A stretch of 64,000 nucleotides of DNA from Pilosibacter fragilis (GCF_032490495.1 NZ_JAVYJB010000006.1:124001-188000); one strand, 5' to 3'. Shown: positions 17,375 to 27,070, counted from the first letter of the stretch. The notes: generated by a model from the sequence alone, not told the origin. Made by a program: numbers and translations.

Positions 17375-18132
17375 GATATGGAATCCTCCTCATCGGTTTC
17401 GCTGTTGTCTTCGCTTTCTATTTCTTTCTCTATCTCTGTATTGCTTATGATTGCGCCACTTTCATTCTCTTCTGTTTTTTCCATTCCAGTTTCCGAATCT
17501 ACCGGTTCTTCTGCCGTCCCCGCATCCTTTTCCGGCTCATCGATCAGATGACCTTCCTCGTCGATTTTAAGGTTCAGCTCCTCCTCGACCTCGCTCCGGA
17601 TTTCCTCCCGCTGCTCCACATTCATCTCCGGGAGCTGTTCCGTAGATCCGACTCCGAAGCGGCGCAGAAATTCCTCCGTCGTGGCAAAAAGTGCCGGTCT
17701 TCCAGGCGCATCGAGACGGCCCGCCTCATACACCAGGTCATACTCCACAAGGCGGTTCACCGCGTGATCCGACTTTACTCCCCGGATCTTCTCGATATCT
17801 GCCTTCGTCACCGGCTGCTTGTAGGCGATGATCGCCAGCGTCTCCATCACCACGTCCGACAGCACCTGCTTCTTTGGTGTCGCCGCCACGCGGATCAGAT
17901 GTTCATAATAGTCGGCGCGGCTGCACATCTGGTAGCTGTCATCGAGACGCACGATCTGCATGCCCGCCTTTCTCTTGTCATATTTCTCCTTCAGGCGCTC
18001 CACGGCCTGGATGGCCGTCTCCTCATCCGATTCCAACGCTGCCGCAAGCTGTCGGATCTCCACAGACTGCCCCATGGTAAACAGCACGGACTCCACAACG
18101 GACTCCTGCTTTTTCAGATTTTCCACCCTCAT
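17371..18132 (-). CDS. scpB: Segregation and condensation protein B
   Basis: 253 residues. The N-terminal about 185 residues form the two winged helices of ScpB (VVMETLAIIAYKQPVTKADIEKIRG is the diagnostic core, here about residues 92-116). The last about 65 residues are an acidic, low-complexity tail (runs of Glu, Asp, Ser) longer than in B. subtilis ScpB. ScpB dimers bind the kleisin ScpA and the Smc ATPase to compact and segregate the chromosome. It lies downstream of scpA with GTGGAGG ahead of ATG 18132, and overlaps nrdD. Confidence 0.93.
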   Translation of the reverse strand: MRVENLKKQESVVESVLFTMGQSVEIRQLAAALESDEETAIQAVERLKEKYDKRKAGMQIVRLDDSYQMCSRADYYEHLIRVAATPKKQVLSDVVMETLAIIAYKQPVTKADIEKIRGVKSDHAVNRLVEYDLVYEAGRLDAPGRPALFATTEEFLRRFGVGSTEQLPEMNVEQREEIRSEVEEELNLKIDEEGHLIDEPEKDAGTAEEPVDSETGMEKTEENESGAIISNTEIEKEIESEDNSETDEEDSIS

Positions 18133-18170
18133 TCATTTTCCTCCACAGTGGTATTCTCCTACTCATACTG

Positions 18171-18236
18171 GTAACGGAACTGTCCGATTTTTTACAGTCC
18201 CGCGCAGTAAATGCGCAAACCTACTGAGCAGTTGTG
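18171..18236. repeat. Partial repeat related to the ldh-upstream element, overlapping the scpA stop
   Basis: GCGCAGTAAATGCGCA then ACCTACTGAGCAG (18202-18231) matches GCGCAGCGAGTGCGCA then ACCTACTGAACAG at 44011-44040. The right arm runs through the scpA stop at 18221-18223, so the last ScpA residues are encoded by repeat sequence. Confidence 0.55.
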
Positions 18237-19012
18237 ACATCGATAGCAATATCCTCTTCTTCGCCTTCCGGCTCAAGAGATTCTATGCACATGTCGTCAA
18301 AGAGATGTTCCTGGGTCAGATGGATCTTCCCCACCTTCATGAGCTCTAAAAGTGCCAGGAACGTCACGACGACCTCTGTCTTGTCGTTCTGCTTTTCCAG
18401 CATCTGCCGGAAGCTGAATTTCCGGTGCTTTCTGGCATATCCCAGAACAGAGGTGATCTTGTCCTCCAGACTCACCGGATCTTTTTTAATGGTTCCGAAG
18501 GTGCTGCGGACCGGGTCGATCTTATCCTGCTGCCGCTTCATCACCGACTCAAAGATCTTCTGAAGCTTCGTGAGCGTCACCCCGTCCAGGAGCTTATCGA
18601 GATCCACCGGCTCCACATATTCCTTGACCTCAGCCGGGATTGTCGGATTCTTGTAGAACACCCGGTCTGCCCCGGACTCCATGTCCTTAAGTTCCTCCGA
18701 CATCAGACGGTATTTCTTATATTCCAGAAGACGCATCACAAGCTCCGCTCTCGGATCTTCCTCCCCACCCTCCTCGTTCACTTCTTTCGGCAGCAGCATC
18801 CGCGTCTTGATGTCGAGAAGCGTCGCCGCCATCACAAGGAATTCGCTGACCACATCCAGATTTTCCTCATCCATCTGACGCACGTACTCCATATACTGGT
18901 CCGTGATCTCGGCGATCGGAATATCATAGATATTCACTTTGTTCTTTTCAATCAGATGGAGAAGAAGATCCAGCGGACCTTCAAACTTTTCCAGTTTGTA
19001 CGATAATTCCAT
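18221..19012 (-). CDS. scpA: Segregation and condensation protein A (kleisin)
   Basis: 263 residues from ATG 19012 (GAGGTG upstream); a longer frame to 19126 would run back through a terminator and is rejected. The start MELSYKLEKFEGPLDLLLHL is the hallmark of ScpA. The N-terminal helical domain binds the Smc neck and the C-terminal winged helix (about 175-245) binds the Smc head. It bridges the Smc dimer with ScpB to form the bacterial condensin. scpB follows after about 88 bases, a gap holding a partial repeat element. Confidence 0.94.
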   Translation of the reverse strand: MELSYKLEKFEGPLDLLLHLIEKNKVNIYDIPIAEITDQYMEYVRQMDEENLDVVSEFLVMAATLLDIKTRMLLPKEVNEEGGEEDPRAELVMRLLEYKKYRLMSEELKDMESGADRVFYKNPTIPAEVKEYVEPVDLDKLLDGVTLTKLQKIFESVMKRQQDKIDPVRSTFGTIKKDPVSLEDKITSVLGYARKHRKFSFRQMLEKQNDKTEVVVTFLALLELMKVGKIHLTQEHLFDDMCIESLEPEGEEEDIAIDVTTAQ

Positions 19013-19081
19013 ATGCACCTCAAGTATATTTTCAAAGTCTTCCCTTCGGAAAGTCCATGTCCAACAATTCGATATATAACC

Positions 19082-19112
19082 GCAAAAAAGAATGTGCGTA
19101 TGCACACTCTTC
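19082..19112 (-). terminator. Intrinsic terminator after the phosphoesterase gene
   Basis: On the minus strand AAGAGTGTGC (19111-19102) pairs with GCACATTCTT around ATAC, with one mismatch, and a T-run follows. It separates the dacA-phosphoesterase transcript from scpA. Confidence 0.7.
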
Positions 19113-19136
19113 ATCACGCCGTTCACATTTTTGCCC

Positions 19137-20024
19137 CTACTGCTGCGTATCAGCCCCGCAGAGTCTCACAACGACCACCTGTGGTTTATCATTCAGCCTG
19201 ATATTGATCGAGTGGGTCCCAAGTCCCCGCCCGACGATCATCCGGCTCTTTTCTCTTCCTCTTCCCGGAAGTTCAAAATATCCCGCGCAGCGCGGATAAA
19301 AAAACTGGTACTGGGGTGTCATGACTCCGCCTACAAGCGGAAGCCGGATGGTTCCGCCGTGAAAATGTCCGGAAAGTGTGAGATCCGCTCCCCATGCCGC
19401 ATACTCCTCAAAAAACAGCGGAGAATGAGCGAGAAGAAGATGAAATTTTTCAGGGTCCGGCTCTCCCAGGGTCTCCTTCAAAAGGCCCTCAGGAATCTCT
19501 CCCGATCGTGGCCGATAGGCGCTCTTTGGAAGATCCAGTCCATAGATCCTGATATTGCGGTCGAGATCCGCCGCCTTGTTGGAGAGATAACGGATTCCCG
19601 CATCTTCCAGTGCCATCCGGTAATGTTCATAAGTTTCCCCGTAAACATCTGTCTTCCAGACCATCCGGCTCTCATGATTTCCGTTTCCGCAGTACACCGG
19701 GAACTCCTTCGCAAGCTCTGTCAGAAGCGCCAGCGGGATCCTGACATCAGAATTTCCCCTCTTTGCGACCATTCCGTCCCCGCCAAAAAGCACGGCATCC
19801 GGTTTCACCTTCCGCACGGTCTCAAGCAGACGGCTGTTCTCTTCCCCGAATTCTTTATTGTGGAGATCAGTCAGGAAGACGATGGTCTTTCCCTGTCCGT
19901 GGATCTTCTCCGAGGCGATCCGGTACTTTTCCGTTACAAGGCAGTCCCTCTCATACCGGGAACGTGCCAGGCAGCCGGCCCCAAAAGCCATGACACTGGC
20001 TGCCAGAAACACTGCTGTTCCCAA
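19137..20024 (-). CDS. Membrane-anchored metallophosphoesterase (YkuE-like)
   Basis: 295 residues with one N-terminal hydrophobic helix (about 3-20) and the calcineurin-like metal-binding motifs in order: TDLHN (about 52), GGDG (about 81), GNHES (about 114), LLAHSP (about 197) and SGHFHGG (about 219-225). These coordinate two metal ions for phosphoester hydrolysis. YkuE-type enzymes act outside the membrane and have been linked to cell-wall or lipid turnover, which fits the D,D-carboxypeptidase gene two genes upstream. The exact substrate is unknown. It starts 6 bases after the small gene at 20031, so the three genes form one operon. Confidence 0.85.
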   Translation of the reverse strand: MGTAVFLAASVMAFGAGCLARSRYERDCLVTEKYRIASEKIHGQGKTIVFLTDLHNKEFGEENSRLLETVRKVKPDAVLFGGDGMVAKRGNSDVRIPLALLTELAKEFPVYCGNGNHESRMVWKTDVYGETYEHYRMALEDAGIRYLSNKAADLDRNIRIYGLDLPKSAYRPRSGEIPEGLLKETLGEPDPEKFHLLLAHSPLFFEEYAAWGADLTLSGHFHGGTIRLPLVGGVMTPQYQFFYPRCAGYFELPGRGREKSRMIVGRGLGTHSINIRLNDKPQVVVVRLCGADTQQ

Positions 20025-20030
20025 ATCGGA

Positions 20031-20234
20031 TTACTCCTCCTCAAATACGCGGATCCCGCGCTCAACAACGCCTGCGAATGCCTGTGCATAGCTCTTGTAC
20101 TCCGGATGCTTTGCGATGATCTTATCCATAACTTCCTTCATCTCTCCGCTGATGATGACGGTGCATCCTGCTGCCTTCTTATTTGTGGAACGGTTCTCGT
20201 ACACGTCCTGCATTACTTTTACTCTTTCTTTCAT
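20031..20234 (-). CDS. Small conserved-looking protein of unknown function
   Basis: 67 residues from ATG 20234, chosen over the upstream TTG because AAAGGAGT lies 8 bases away. Charged, mostly helical sequence (KEVMDKIIAKHPEYKSYAQA in the middle) ending in an acidic tail; no membrane segment or known motif. It is tightly packed between dacA (21 bases) and the phosphoesterase gene (6 bases), which supports expression. No function can be assigned. Confidence 0.6.
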   Translation of the reverse strand: MKERVKVMQDVYENRSTNKKAAGCTVIISGEMKEVMDKIIAKHPEYKSYAQAFAGVVERGIRVFEEE

Positions 20235-20255
20235 GATCAATACTCCTTTTTATTT

Positions 20256-21635
20256 TTACTGTACCCATGCGCCGTCTGCGCCGACTACATACTTGTTATC
20301 GATCGTGGTATTTTTCGCGATCTTTCCCTCCGCGTCGAGATAGAACCACTTACCGGAATCCTGTCTCCATGCGCTCTTTACCATCTTTCCGTTTGTCTCA
20401 AAATAGTGCCACTCGGTGCCGAACATCTTCCATCCGGTTACCATCTTTCCGTCCGTATCAAAACCGAAATCAGCGGCATCGATCGTGTAGATCGTTCCTA
20501 CTGCCTTTGTTCCGTCGGCAAACTCGTATCTCCAGCTGCCGTTATCCTGTACCCAGTGTCCGGCAGTTGTCTGCTTTCCTGCGGATGTGCTTCCGGACTT
20601 CTCTGTATTGACATACTGATAGCCATAGTCCAGCATCTTCTTTGTATCCTCATAGTGGGTGCTCTTGGATTTTAAGATCACCGCAACCATACGGACGCCG
20701 TTTTTCTCCACGCAGGTCACAAGAGTATTTCCTGCCTTGGAAGTATATCCCGTCTTTCCGCCGACGATTCCCGCATAATATCTGGAATCGTTCGGGTAGA
20801 GCATCTTGTGGCCCGGAGTGATGGTTCTTGCCGCAGCTGCCTTTGTCGCCGGGAACTTGTAGCTCAGTGTGGAGTCGATCTCGCAGAGCGTCTTATTTGC
20901 GAAGGCCGCAGCTGCGATCTTCGCCATATCGCGGCATGTAGTATACTGCTGATCGGAATTTAAGCCGTTTGGATTCACGAAATGTGTGTTCGTGCAGCCG
21001 AGCTCCGCCGCTCTCGCGTTCATGAGCTCCGCGAAGGCGGAAATACTGCCGGAGACATGCTCCGCGAGTCCGTTTGCGACCTCATTGGCAGATTTTAAAA
21101 GCAGGGCATAGAGGCTGTCCTTCACGGAGACCTGGTCGCCCTCCACGAGTCCGATCTTCACAGCTCCGGACTCCAGGTTTGTGACTGCTGTCTTTGAGAA
21201 TGTCACCTTGTCGTCCAGGTTTGCTTTTTCCAGCACGAGAAGCGCTGTCATAAGCTTTGTGGTGCTGGCTGGAGCAAGCTTCTCATCGGCATTCTTCTCG
21301 AAGAGAACTCTTCCGTTCGTCACATCGTAGAGGATTCCGGCCTCCGCGGAGATCGTCGGCTTTGCGATGGCATCCGCTGCCGCTTTTGCCTCTGCGCTCA
21401 CCTGGCTCTGACCGGCTGTGTTTGTTGTATTATTTGATGTATTGGGCTTGCTGTCCTCATATCCCGGACCGCCCTCGTTTCCAGCCTGGGGATTCTGGGT
21501 CGTGTTTGTCGTCTGTTTGTTCTGGCTGGTGGCCTGTTTATCGCTGTCCCGGATGATCGTAGCCGCCTGCACCGGCTGTGCCGCAAAAATGGCACATGCA
21601 AGTGCGACCGGGATAAATCTGTTCATTTTTCTCAT
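20256..21635 (-). CDS. dacA: D-alanyl-D-alanine carboxypeptidase with C-terminal cell-wall-binding repeats
   Basis: 459 residues. A signal peptide ends near AQPVQA (residue about 24). A Ser/Thr/Asn/Gln-rich linker follows, then the S11 penicillin-binding fold with SXXK in PASTTK (about 122-127), SXN in KSANEVANG (about 180) and KTG in GGKTGYTSKAGN (about 293). The last about 100 residues contain Trp/Gly/Tyr-rich choline-binding-type repeats (GSWRYEFADG, TEWHYFETNG, GKWFYLDAEG) for attachment to the wall. It trims the terminal D-Ala of peptidoglycan stems. ATG 21635 is preceded by two five-codon mini-frames coupled by ATGA overlaps. dacA, dacF and dacB-type names are all used for this family. 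Confidence 0.9.
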   Translation of the reverse strand: MRKMNRFIPVALACAIFAAQPVQAATIIRDSDKQATSQNKQTTNTTQNPQAGNEGGPGYEDSKPNTSNNTTNTAGQSQVSAEAKAAADAIAKPTISAEAGILYDVTNGRVLFEKNADEKLAPASTTKLMTALLVLEKANLDDKVTFSKTAVTNLESGAVKIGLVEGDQVSVKDSLYALLLKSANEVANGLAEHVSGSISAFAELMNARAAELGCTNTHFVNPNGLNSDQQYTTCRDMAKIAAAAFANKTLCEIDSTLSYKFPATKAAAARTITPGHKMLYPNDSRYYAGIVGGKTGYTSKAGNTLVTCVEKNGVRMVAVILKSKSTHYEDTKKMLDYGYQYVNTEKSGSTSAGKQTTAGHWVQDNGSWRYEFADGTKAVGTIYTIDAADFGFDTDGKMVTGWKMFGTEWHYFETNGKMVKSAWRQDSGKWFYLDAEGKIAKNTTIDNKYVVGADGAWVQ

Positions 21636-21663
21636 TTTTCTTTCCTCATTTTTCTTTCCTCAT
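21632..21663 (-). promoter_or_regulatory. Two coupled five-codon mini-frames ahead of dacA
   Basis: On the minus strand the 14-base unit AATGAGGAAAGAAA occurs twice. Each copy encodes M-R-K-E-K-stop (21663-21646 and 21649-21632), and each TGA overlaps the following ATG as ATGA, the second ending at the frame before dacA. GAGGAAAG in each unit can serve as ribosome-binding site for the next ATG. Confidence 0.5.
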
Positions 21664-21800
21664 TTTCCTTCTCTATGCTACCATAGACCCACCGAAAAAG
21701 CTTTGCAATTTTCTGTCGATTTTCTTATGTCGCTTCAAGCGTTCCCGTCTACGTCTCGCGCTGACAGGAACCGTATGTCCGTCTGATACGGGCATATCGC

Positions 21801-24800
21801 TTATATATCTTCGTCCAGCATACGAATGAGGTCTTCTCTCGTGATACTGCTGAGCGCTCCTGTTCCTTCCGTCACCACGGTATCCGCCAGATCCCGCTTC
21901 ATCTCCTGAAGCTTCAGGATATTCTCCTCGATGGTGTGCTTCGTGATGAGTTTGAATACGGAGACCTGGTTCTCCTGCCCGATCCTGTGGGCGCGGTCTG
22001 TGGCCTGGTTCTGTGCCGCCACGTTCCACCACGGATCGTAGTGGATCACCACATCCGCCGCAGTGAGGTTTAATCCGGTTCCGCCGGCCTTCAGTGAGAT
22101 TAAGAACACCATCACATCGTCCTTCTGGAACGAAGACGCCATCTGCACGCGGTCCCGCTTCGGCGTGGAGCCGGTGAGCAGGTAGAACGGGATCTTCTCC
22201 TTCTTTAAGCGCTTCGCGATGATCTCAAGCATCGATGTAAACTGGGAGAACAGGAGGATCTTATGTCCCGCAGATGTTCCGTTTAAGAGAAGCTCCATAC
22301 AGGTATCGAGCTTCGCGGATCCACCTTTGTAGCCATCAAAGCATAGAGACGGCTCGCAGCAGATCTGGCGCAGACGCATGAGCTCCGCGAGGATCTGCAT
22401 CCGCTCTTTTCCGTAATCTCCGTCAGTTCCCTCCATGAGCTGTTCCTTTAAGGAAGCTGCCGCCGCCGTGTAGAGGTCTTTCTGCTCGCCCTCCATGTTG
22501 GAGTAGAGAACCGTCTCTAATTTATCCGGAAGTTCCTTTAAGACATCTTTCTTTAAACGCCTCAAAATAAACGGTCCCGTAAGCTTTTTTAACTGAACCA
22601 GGGCATTTGGATCCTGGTCCCTCACGATCGGCATCTCAAACGCACGCTTAAACTTCTGTGACGTGAATAAAAATCCCGGCATCAGGAAGTCAAAGATACT
22701 CCAGAGTTCCCCAAGATGGTTCTCGATGGGTGTTCCTGTCAGGGCAAATCTCGTCTTTGCCGGAACAGCCTTCACGGATTTCGCTGCCTGTGTGGAGGAA
22801 TTCTTGATGTACTGGGCCTCGTCAATGATCTCGAAGCGGAATTCCTTTTCATGGTACCAGAGAATATCGCGCTTTAAGAGGTCGTAGGACGTAATGATCA
22901 CATCCGGGCGCTCCTTCTCATAAGCTGCGAACATCTCCTCGCGCTCTGCCTGGTTCCCCGCCGCCGTCATGATCTTAAGCTCCGGGGCGAACTGGGCAAA
23001 CTCGTTCTCCCAGTTGTATACCAGGGATGCCGGACACACCACGAGAGACGTGCCGCCGTTCTCTGCCTTTTCATCCAGCAAAAGGGCGATGACCTGGATC
23101 GTCTTTCCCAGACCCATCTCGTCCGCAAGGATTCCGCCGAAGCCGTAGGCATCCAGGCTCTTTAACCACCGGTAGCCCACCTTCTGGTAGCTTCGAAGCG
23201 TCGATGCAAGGCGTTTCGGTATCTCATAATCGCTGTCCTCCACGTCCTTCATGCCACGGACCACAGCCTTGAACAGCTGGTCGCGGTACACGCTGACGCT
23301 CTTATCCTCTTTTAACGCCGCGTCCAGGAACATAGCGCGGTATGCAGGGAGCTTTATCGTGTCGGAACCCACAAGTTCCTTCGCGACACCGAGCTGTTCC
23401 GCGATCTTTGCGACCGTGAGAAGTCCGCCATCCCCCAGAGTCAGGAAATCGCCGTTCTTCATCCGGTAAAAGCTCTTTTTCTTTCCGTAAGCCGCCAGCA
23501 CCGCAGCGAGTTCTTCCCGCGGAAGCGCCCCAGTGTCTACCTCAAGTTCCAGCCATCTTCCCAGCGTCCGTACCTGGACCGATGTGCTCACCGGCGGCAG
23601 GACGCGGATCTTCTTGAAGGACTCGGACACGAACACATCCCCGGTATCCATGAATTTCTTCATGCCCTCGGAGATCAGACGATATACCGCCTCATCGTCA
23701 TTCTTGATCACGAGGTTTCCGGATCCGTCTTCCGTATACTTAAAGTAGGTGGTGATCAGCTGGCTCACCTTGAATTCTCCCGGGACATCCCGGCAGATCT
23801 CTTTCGGGACATTCTCGTCCGCCAGCGGGTGAAAGGAGAAATCGCCGTAGGCGAGCTCCGGACGCAGGGTGACGGTTCCAGCGGCATCGCTGTCAAAATA
23901 GAAGGAGGCCTTCAATTCCTTCGGGCGGTAGCTCTCGAGATCCACGCCCTCGGAGCGGATCAGTCCGAAAGGCTCCAGCTTTCTCAAAACTCTCTCATAA
24001 AAGAGCGGCATGTCCCGGTCATTGACGGAGACTTCATTCTCCGCATCAAGCCCCATGACCATGTATTCAATGAATACGGTCAGGCACTCCGTGTAGTCTG
24101 GATCGCAGCGGCAGATCGATTCCTGGTCCGCGATAAATAAGGACTTTTCGCCGGAAAAGGCCATAATGTCCTTATCAACAGTGACCTTGATCCCGTCCCG
24201 TCCCTCTTTCTTTACAACAGCGGTAAATGTAGGATTTTCCCGTTTTACCGTCAGCATTCTCTTTTTCTTCCGGTAATCCTCACACTCGATGGTCTGACCG
24301 TCCATGATGGCAAAGAACCGCTCTCGTCCGGCTTTTCCCAGGATCAGTTCTTTTAACGCCGGTTCCGCTTCCATGGAAAACCGGCCGTTTCCGCGGTATT
24401 GTTCCCTAAAAAAGCCGACACGTTCCATGATGAGAAGCGCCAGCGCCCGGCTCTCCTCATCGAAAGCCTGAAGACTGTGATGGAACGCCAGCCCTTTTCC
24501 GTACTGGACAAGGCTCATGGTTTCCATCGCCTTCGCGAAGGCTGTCAGATCCTTCACCGGGTACTGTTTTTCACGGCCCACCGTGAAGCGGACCCGCACC
24601 TGGTCTCTTGAGATCGTAACGATAGGGATCAGACGGTAATGTCCCTCCTCGGAGGCCCCCATGATCCGGCTCACCTCGCGGTTCGTGTACTCCCGGACCA
24701 TAAACCGGACTTTCTGGGATGTGGAGACCGGATGTTTCGACTCCCTGCTCTCTCTCCGGAGCCATTCCGCAAGCAGGGCATGGGCATGCGGGCACATGGG

Positions 24801-25007
24801 GATCCCGTCGGGTCCCTGTGTGCAGGATACTCCGCAAAAGCCGAGATTTCTTCCCGTTTTACTGATATGCGAACAAGAGTAGTCAAAATTCTGACTACCC
24901 TTGCGCAGGATACGGACACGGTATTCATCTTCCCCGTCCATGACGGTTCCCCTGATCTCTGTCTCGCCTTTCCAGAAGGTTTCGGCAGTAAGTTCCGTTA
25001 CTTCCAT
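21801..25007 (-). CDS. SNF2 family DEAD/DEAH helicase with SWIM zinc finger
   Basis: 1068 residues. An N-terminal SWIM zinc finger (Cys and His in SCSHISKTG...CGVSC...CPHAHA, about residues 48-80) is followed by a long SNF2-associated region and the bipartite Swi2/Snf2 ATPase: DEMGLGKTIQ (motif I, about 627), DEAQYIKN (motif II, about 730), LTGTPIENHLGELWSIF (motif III) and the C-terminal helicase with RAHRIGQ (motif VI, about 1006). These enzymes translocate on double-stranded DNA and displace proteins such as stalled RNA polymerase. Their role in clostridia is uncertain. argS lies upstream in the same direction, separated by a large stem-loop. Confidence 0.92.
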   Translation of the reverse strand: MEVTELTAETFWKGETEIRGTVMDGEDEYRVRILRKGSQNFDYSCSHISKTGRNLGFCGVSCTQGPDGIPMCPHAHALLAEWLRRESRESKHPVSTSQKVRFMVREYTNREVSRIMGASEEGHYRLIPIVTISRDQVRVRFTVGREKQYPVKDLTAFAKAMETMSLVQYGKGLAFHHSLQAFDEESRALALLIMERVGFFREQYRGNGRFSMEAEPALKELILGKAGRERFFAIMDGQTIECEDYRKKKRMLTVKRENPTFTAVVKKEGRDGIKVTVDKDIMAFSGEKSLFIADQESICRCDPDYTECLTVFIEYMVMGLDAENEVSVNDRDMPLFYERVLRKLEPFGLIRSEGVDLESYRPKELKASFYFDSDAAGTVTLRPELAYGDFSFHPLADENVPKEICRDVPGEFKVSQLITTYFKYTEDGSGNLVIKNDDEAVYRLISEGMKKFMDTGDVFVSESFKKIRVLPPVSTSVQVRTLGRWLELEVDTGALPREELAAVLAAYGKKKSFYRMKNGDFLTLGDGGLLTVAKIAEQLGVAKELVGSDTIKLPAYRAMFLDAALKEDKSVSVYRDQLFKAVVRGMKDVEDSDYEIPKRLASTLRSYQKVGYRWLKSLDAYGFGGILADEMGLGKTIQVIALLLDEKAENGGTSLVVCPASLVYNWENEFAQFAPELKIMTAAGNQAEREEMFAAYEKERPDVIITSYDLLKRDILWYHEKEFRFEIIDEAQYIKNSSTQAAKSVKAVPAKTRFALTGTPIENHLGELWSIFDFLMPGFLFTSQKFKRAFEMPIVRDQDPNALVQLKKLTGPFILRRLKKDVLKELPDKLETVLYSNMEGEQKDLYTAAAASLKEQLMEGTDGDYGKERMQILAELMRLRQICCEPSLCFDGYKGGSAKLDTCMELLLNGTSAGHKILLFSQFTSMLEIIAKRLKKEKIPFYLLTGSTPKRDRVQMASSFQKDDVMVFLISLKAGGTGLNLTAADVVIHYDPWWNVAAQNQATDRAHRIGQENQVSVFKLITKHTIEENILKLQEMKRDLADTVVTEGTGALSSITREDLIRMLDEDI

Positions 25008-25084
25008 ATCATTCCGTCCCCCCGGTTTGTTTTATTGCTTTCCAGCCCTGAAACGGATCGTTCCGCACTTCGTGCTCCCACGAT

Positions 25085-25205
25085 CCTGACTTCATTCGCA
25101 ATCCAGCCTGTCGGCTTACTTGCTCATGAAGTTTTGCCTGTCATATGTCTATGCATCTGTGCAGGCAAGCCTGCCCTTCTGCATAGCCGCATGACAGGCT
25201 GTTTC
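25085..25205. other. Large stem-loop between argS and the SNF2 gene
   Basis: GCCTGTCAT and CTATGCA on the left (25136-25157) pair with TGCATAG and ATGACAGGC on the right (about 25178-25198); GCAGGCAAGCCTGC forms the tip. AGCCTGTC also appears at 25104. On the minus strand it follows the argS stop directly, so it may end that transcript, although no T-run follows. Confidence 0.55.
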
Positions 25206-25206
25206 A

Positions 25207-26973
25207 TCACATCCGTTCCGGTGCGCTGAATCCCAGAACGTTAATGCATGTCATTAACACATCACGTGTTAACGTAACAAGGCTGATGTAACCCGCCTGT
25301 TTCTTCTTGTCTTCCTCAGCGATGATCTTCGTCTCATGGTAGAAGTGGTTTAACGCGTTGGAGAGCTCGTAAATGTAAGCACAGATCTTATGCGGCGCAA
25401 GCTCCTCGAAGCAGGTAAGCATCACATCGCTGTACCGGGAGAGGGCGAGCATTAAGGTCTTCTCCGGCTCTGCGGACGGTGGAAGAACATCGCCATTCTC
25501 TGTATTTTCACAGGTGTCGCTGTATTTCTTTAAGATGGAGTTGATCCTCGCGATCGTGTAGAGAACATACGGACCTGTATTTCCCTCGAAGGAAGTAAAT
25601 CTGTCGATATCGAAGACATAGTCCTTTGTGGCCTGGTTTGAAAGATCACCGTATTTTAAGGCGGCGAGGCCTACGATCTCTGCTGTCTTCTTTGCCTCAT
25701 CCTCAGAAACGGTACGGTTCTCCATGATACGGTTGTAAGCCGCCTCATCGATATCCGCGATCAGGTTCTCAAGACGCATAACGCCGCCTTCTCTCGTCTT
25801 AAACGGCTTTCCGTCCTTTCCATTCATAGTACCGAAGCCGACAAAATCCATCTTCCGGTCTGCCGGAACGATCCCTGCCTTCTTTGCGACACGGAAGACC
25901 TGTGTAAAGTGGAGTTCCTGACGCTTGTCCACTACGTAGATATAGTGATCCGGCTTGAAATCTTCTTCTCTCTCAACGATGGTCGCAAGGTCGGAAGTCG
26001 CGTAGAGGGCCGCACCATCGGATTTTCTTACGATACACGGCGGAAGTTCCTTTGTATCAGTCGGCTCTGCGATATCTACAACGAGGGCCCCCTGGCTCTC
26101 ATATGCAAGTCCTTTATCCTGGAGGTCCTTGATCAGGCCCGGGATATACGGCTGCGCGTCGCTCTCACCTTTCCACAGGTCGAAATCCACGTCAAGGTTT
26201 GCGTAGTTTCTCTTTAAATCTTTTAAGGAAACATTCATGATATGCTTCCAGATCGCGCGGTACGGCGCGTATCCGCTCTGAAGCTTGAAGGTCGCCTCCT
26301 GGGCGCGCTCCTTGAATGCCTCGTCAACCTTGGATTTTCCGCTGGCTGCCGGGTAGATTTCCTCAAGCTCAGAGATCGTAAACGGCGCTTCCTCCGGATA
26401 CTCTCCGGTAAAGCTCTCGTCAAAGTACGGAAGTTCCGGCTTTCTGTCCTTTAATTCCTCGATGATAAGGCCCATCTGGAGTCCCCAGTCACCGAGATGA
26501 ACGTCTCCGATGACCTTGTGGCCCACAAAGCGTCCCATGCGCTTTAACGCCTCACCGATCACCGCGGAACGGAGATGTCCGACGTGGAGCGGCTTTGCGA
26601 CGTTTGCTCCGCCGTAGTCGATAACGATTGTCTCCGGCTTCTCGACCTCGTCCATTCCGAGCTTCTTTGCACCCTTCATTCCGTTCATGTAGCCGGAAAG
26701 GAAAGCCGGGTCTAATTTCAAGTTGATGAATCCCGGCATAACGGCATTCACTTCTTCAAATACTTCGCTGTCTTTTAACTGTTCTACTACACCGTTCGCG
26801 ATATCGATCGGTTTCTTTTTATATGTCTTTGCGGCTGCCATCGCGCCGTTGCACTGGTATTCGCAGAGATCCGGGCGGTTGGACAGAGTCACTTTTGCAA
26901 AGTTCTCATCGTAACCGTTCGCCGCAAAAGCTTTTTTCATCTCATCCGTGATGATATCCAGAATTTTTTTCAT
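25207..26973 (-). CDS. argS: Arginyl-tRNA synthetase
   Basis: 588 residues from ATG 26973, which has GGAGA 8 bases upstream; the longer frame to 27024 has no such site. Class I synthetase: an N-terminal Add-1 domain recognises the D-arm, the HIGH motif appears as HVGH within NVAKPLHVGHLRS (about residue 130), and the C-terminal helical DALR domain (about 470-588) binds the anticodon. It charges tRNA-Arg with arginine. No T-box element is evident upstream. Confidence 0.95.
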   Translation of the reverse strand: MKKILDIITDEMKKAFAANGYDENFAKVTLSNRPDLCEYQCNGAMAAAKTYKKKPIDIANGVVEQLKDSEVFEEVNAVMPGFINLKLDPAFLSGYMNGMKGAKKLGMDEVEKPETIVIDYGGANVAKPLHVGHLRSAVIGEALKRMGRFVGHKVIGDVHLGDWGLQMGLIIEELKDRKPELPYFDESFTGEYPEEAPFTISELEEIYPAASGKSKVDEAFKERAQEATFKLQSGYAPYRAIWKHIMNVSLKDLKRNYANLDVDFDLWKGESDAQPYIPGLIKDLQDKGLAYESQGALVVDIAEPTDTKELPPCIVRKSDGAALYATSDLATIVEREEDFKPDHYIYVVDKRQELHFTQVFRVAKKAGIVPADRKMDFVGFGTMNGKDGKPFKTREGGVMRLENLIADIDEAAYNRIMENRTVSEDEAKKTAEIVGLAALKYGDLSNQATKDYVFDIDRFTSFEGNTGPYVLYTIARINSILKKYSDTCENTENGDVLPPSAEPEKTLMLALSRYSDVMLTCFEELAPHKICAYIYELSNALNHFYHETKIIAEEDKKKQAGYISLVTLTRDVLMTCINVLGFSAPERM

Positions 26974-27070
26974 CTGATTTTCTCCTTTTTTAGCGTGCCA
27001 GTCTGCATCATTTTCCCGCGCCATACCAAAAACATGGCAATTGCAGACACAGACTTATACAGTAACTATC

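Noticed and set aside
19092..20675. 527-codon plus-strand frame
   Set aside because: Antisense to the phosphoesterase, the small gene and dacA; composition and lack of motifs mark it as a shadow.
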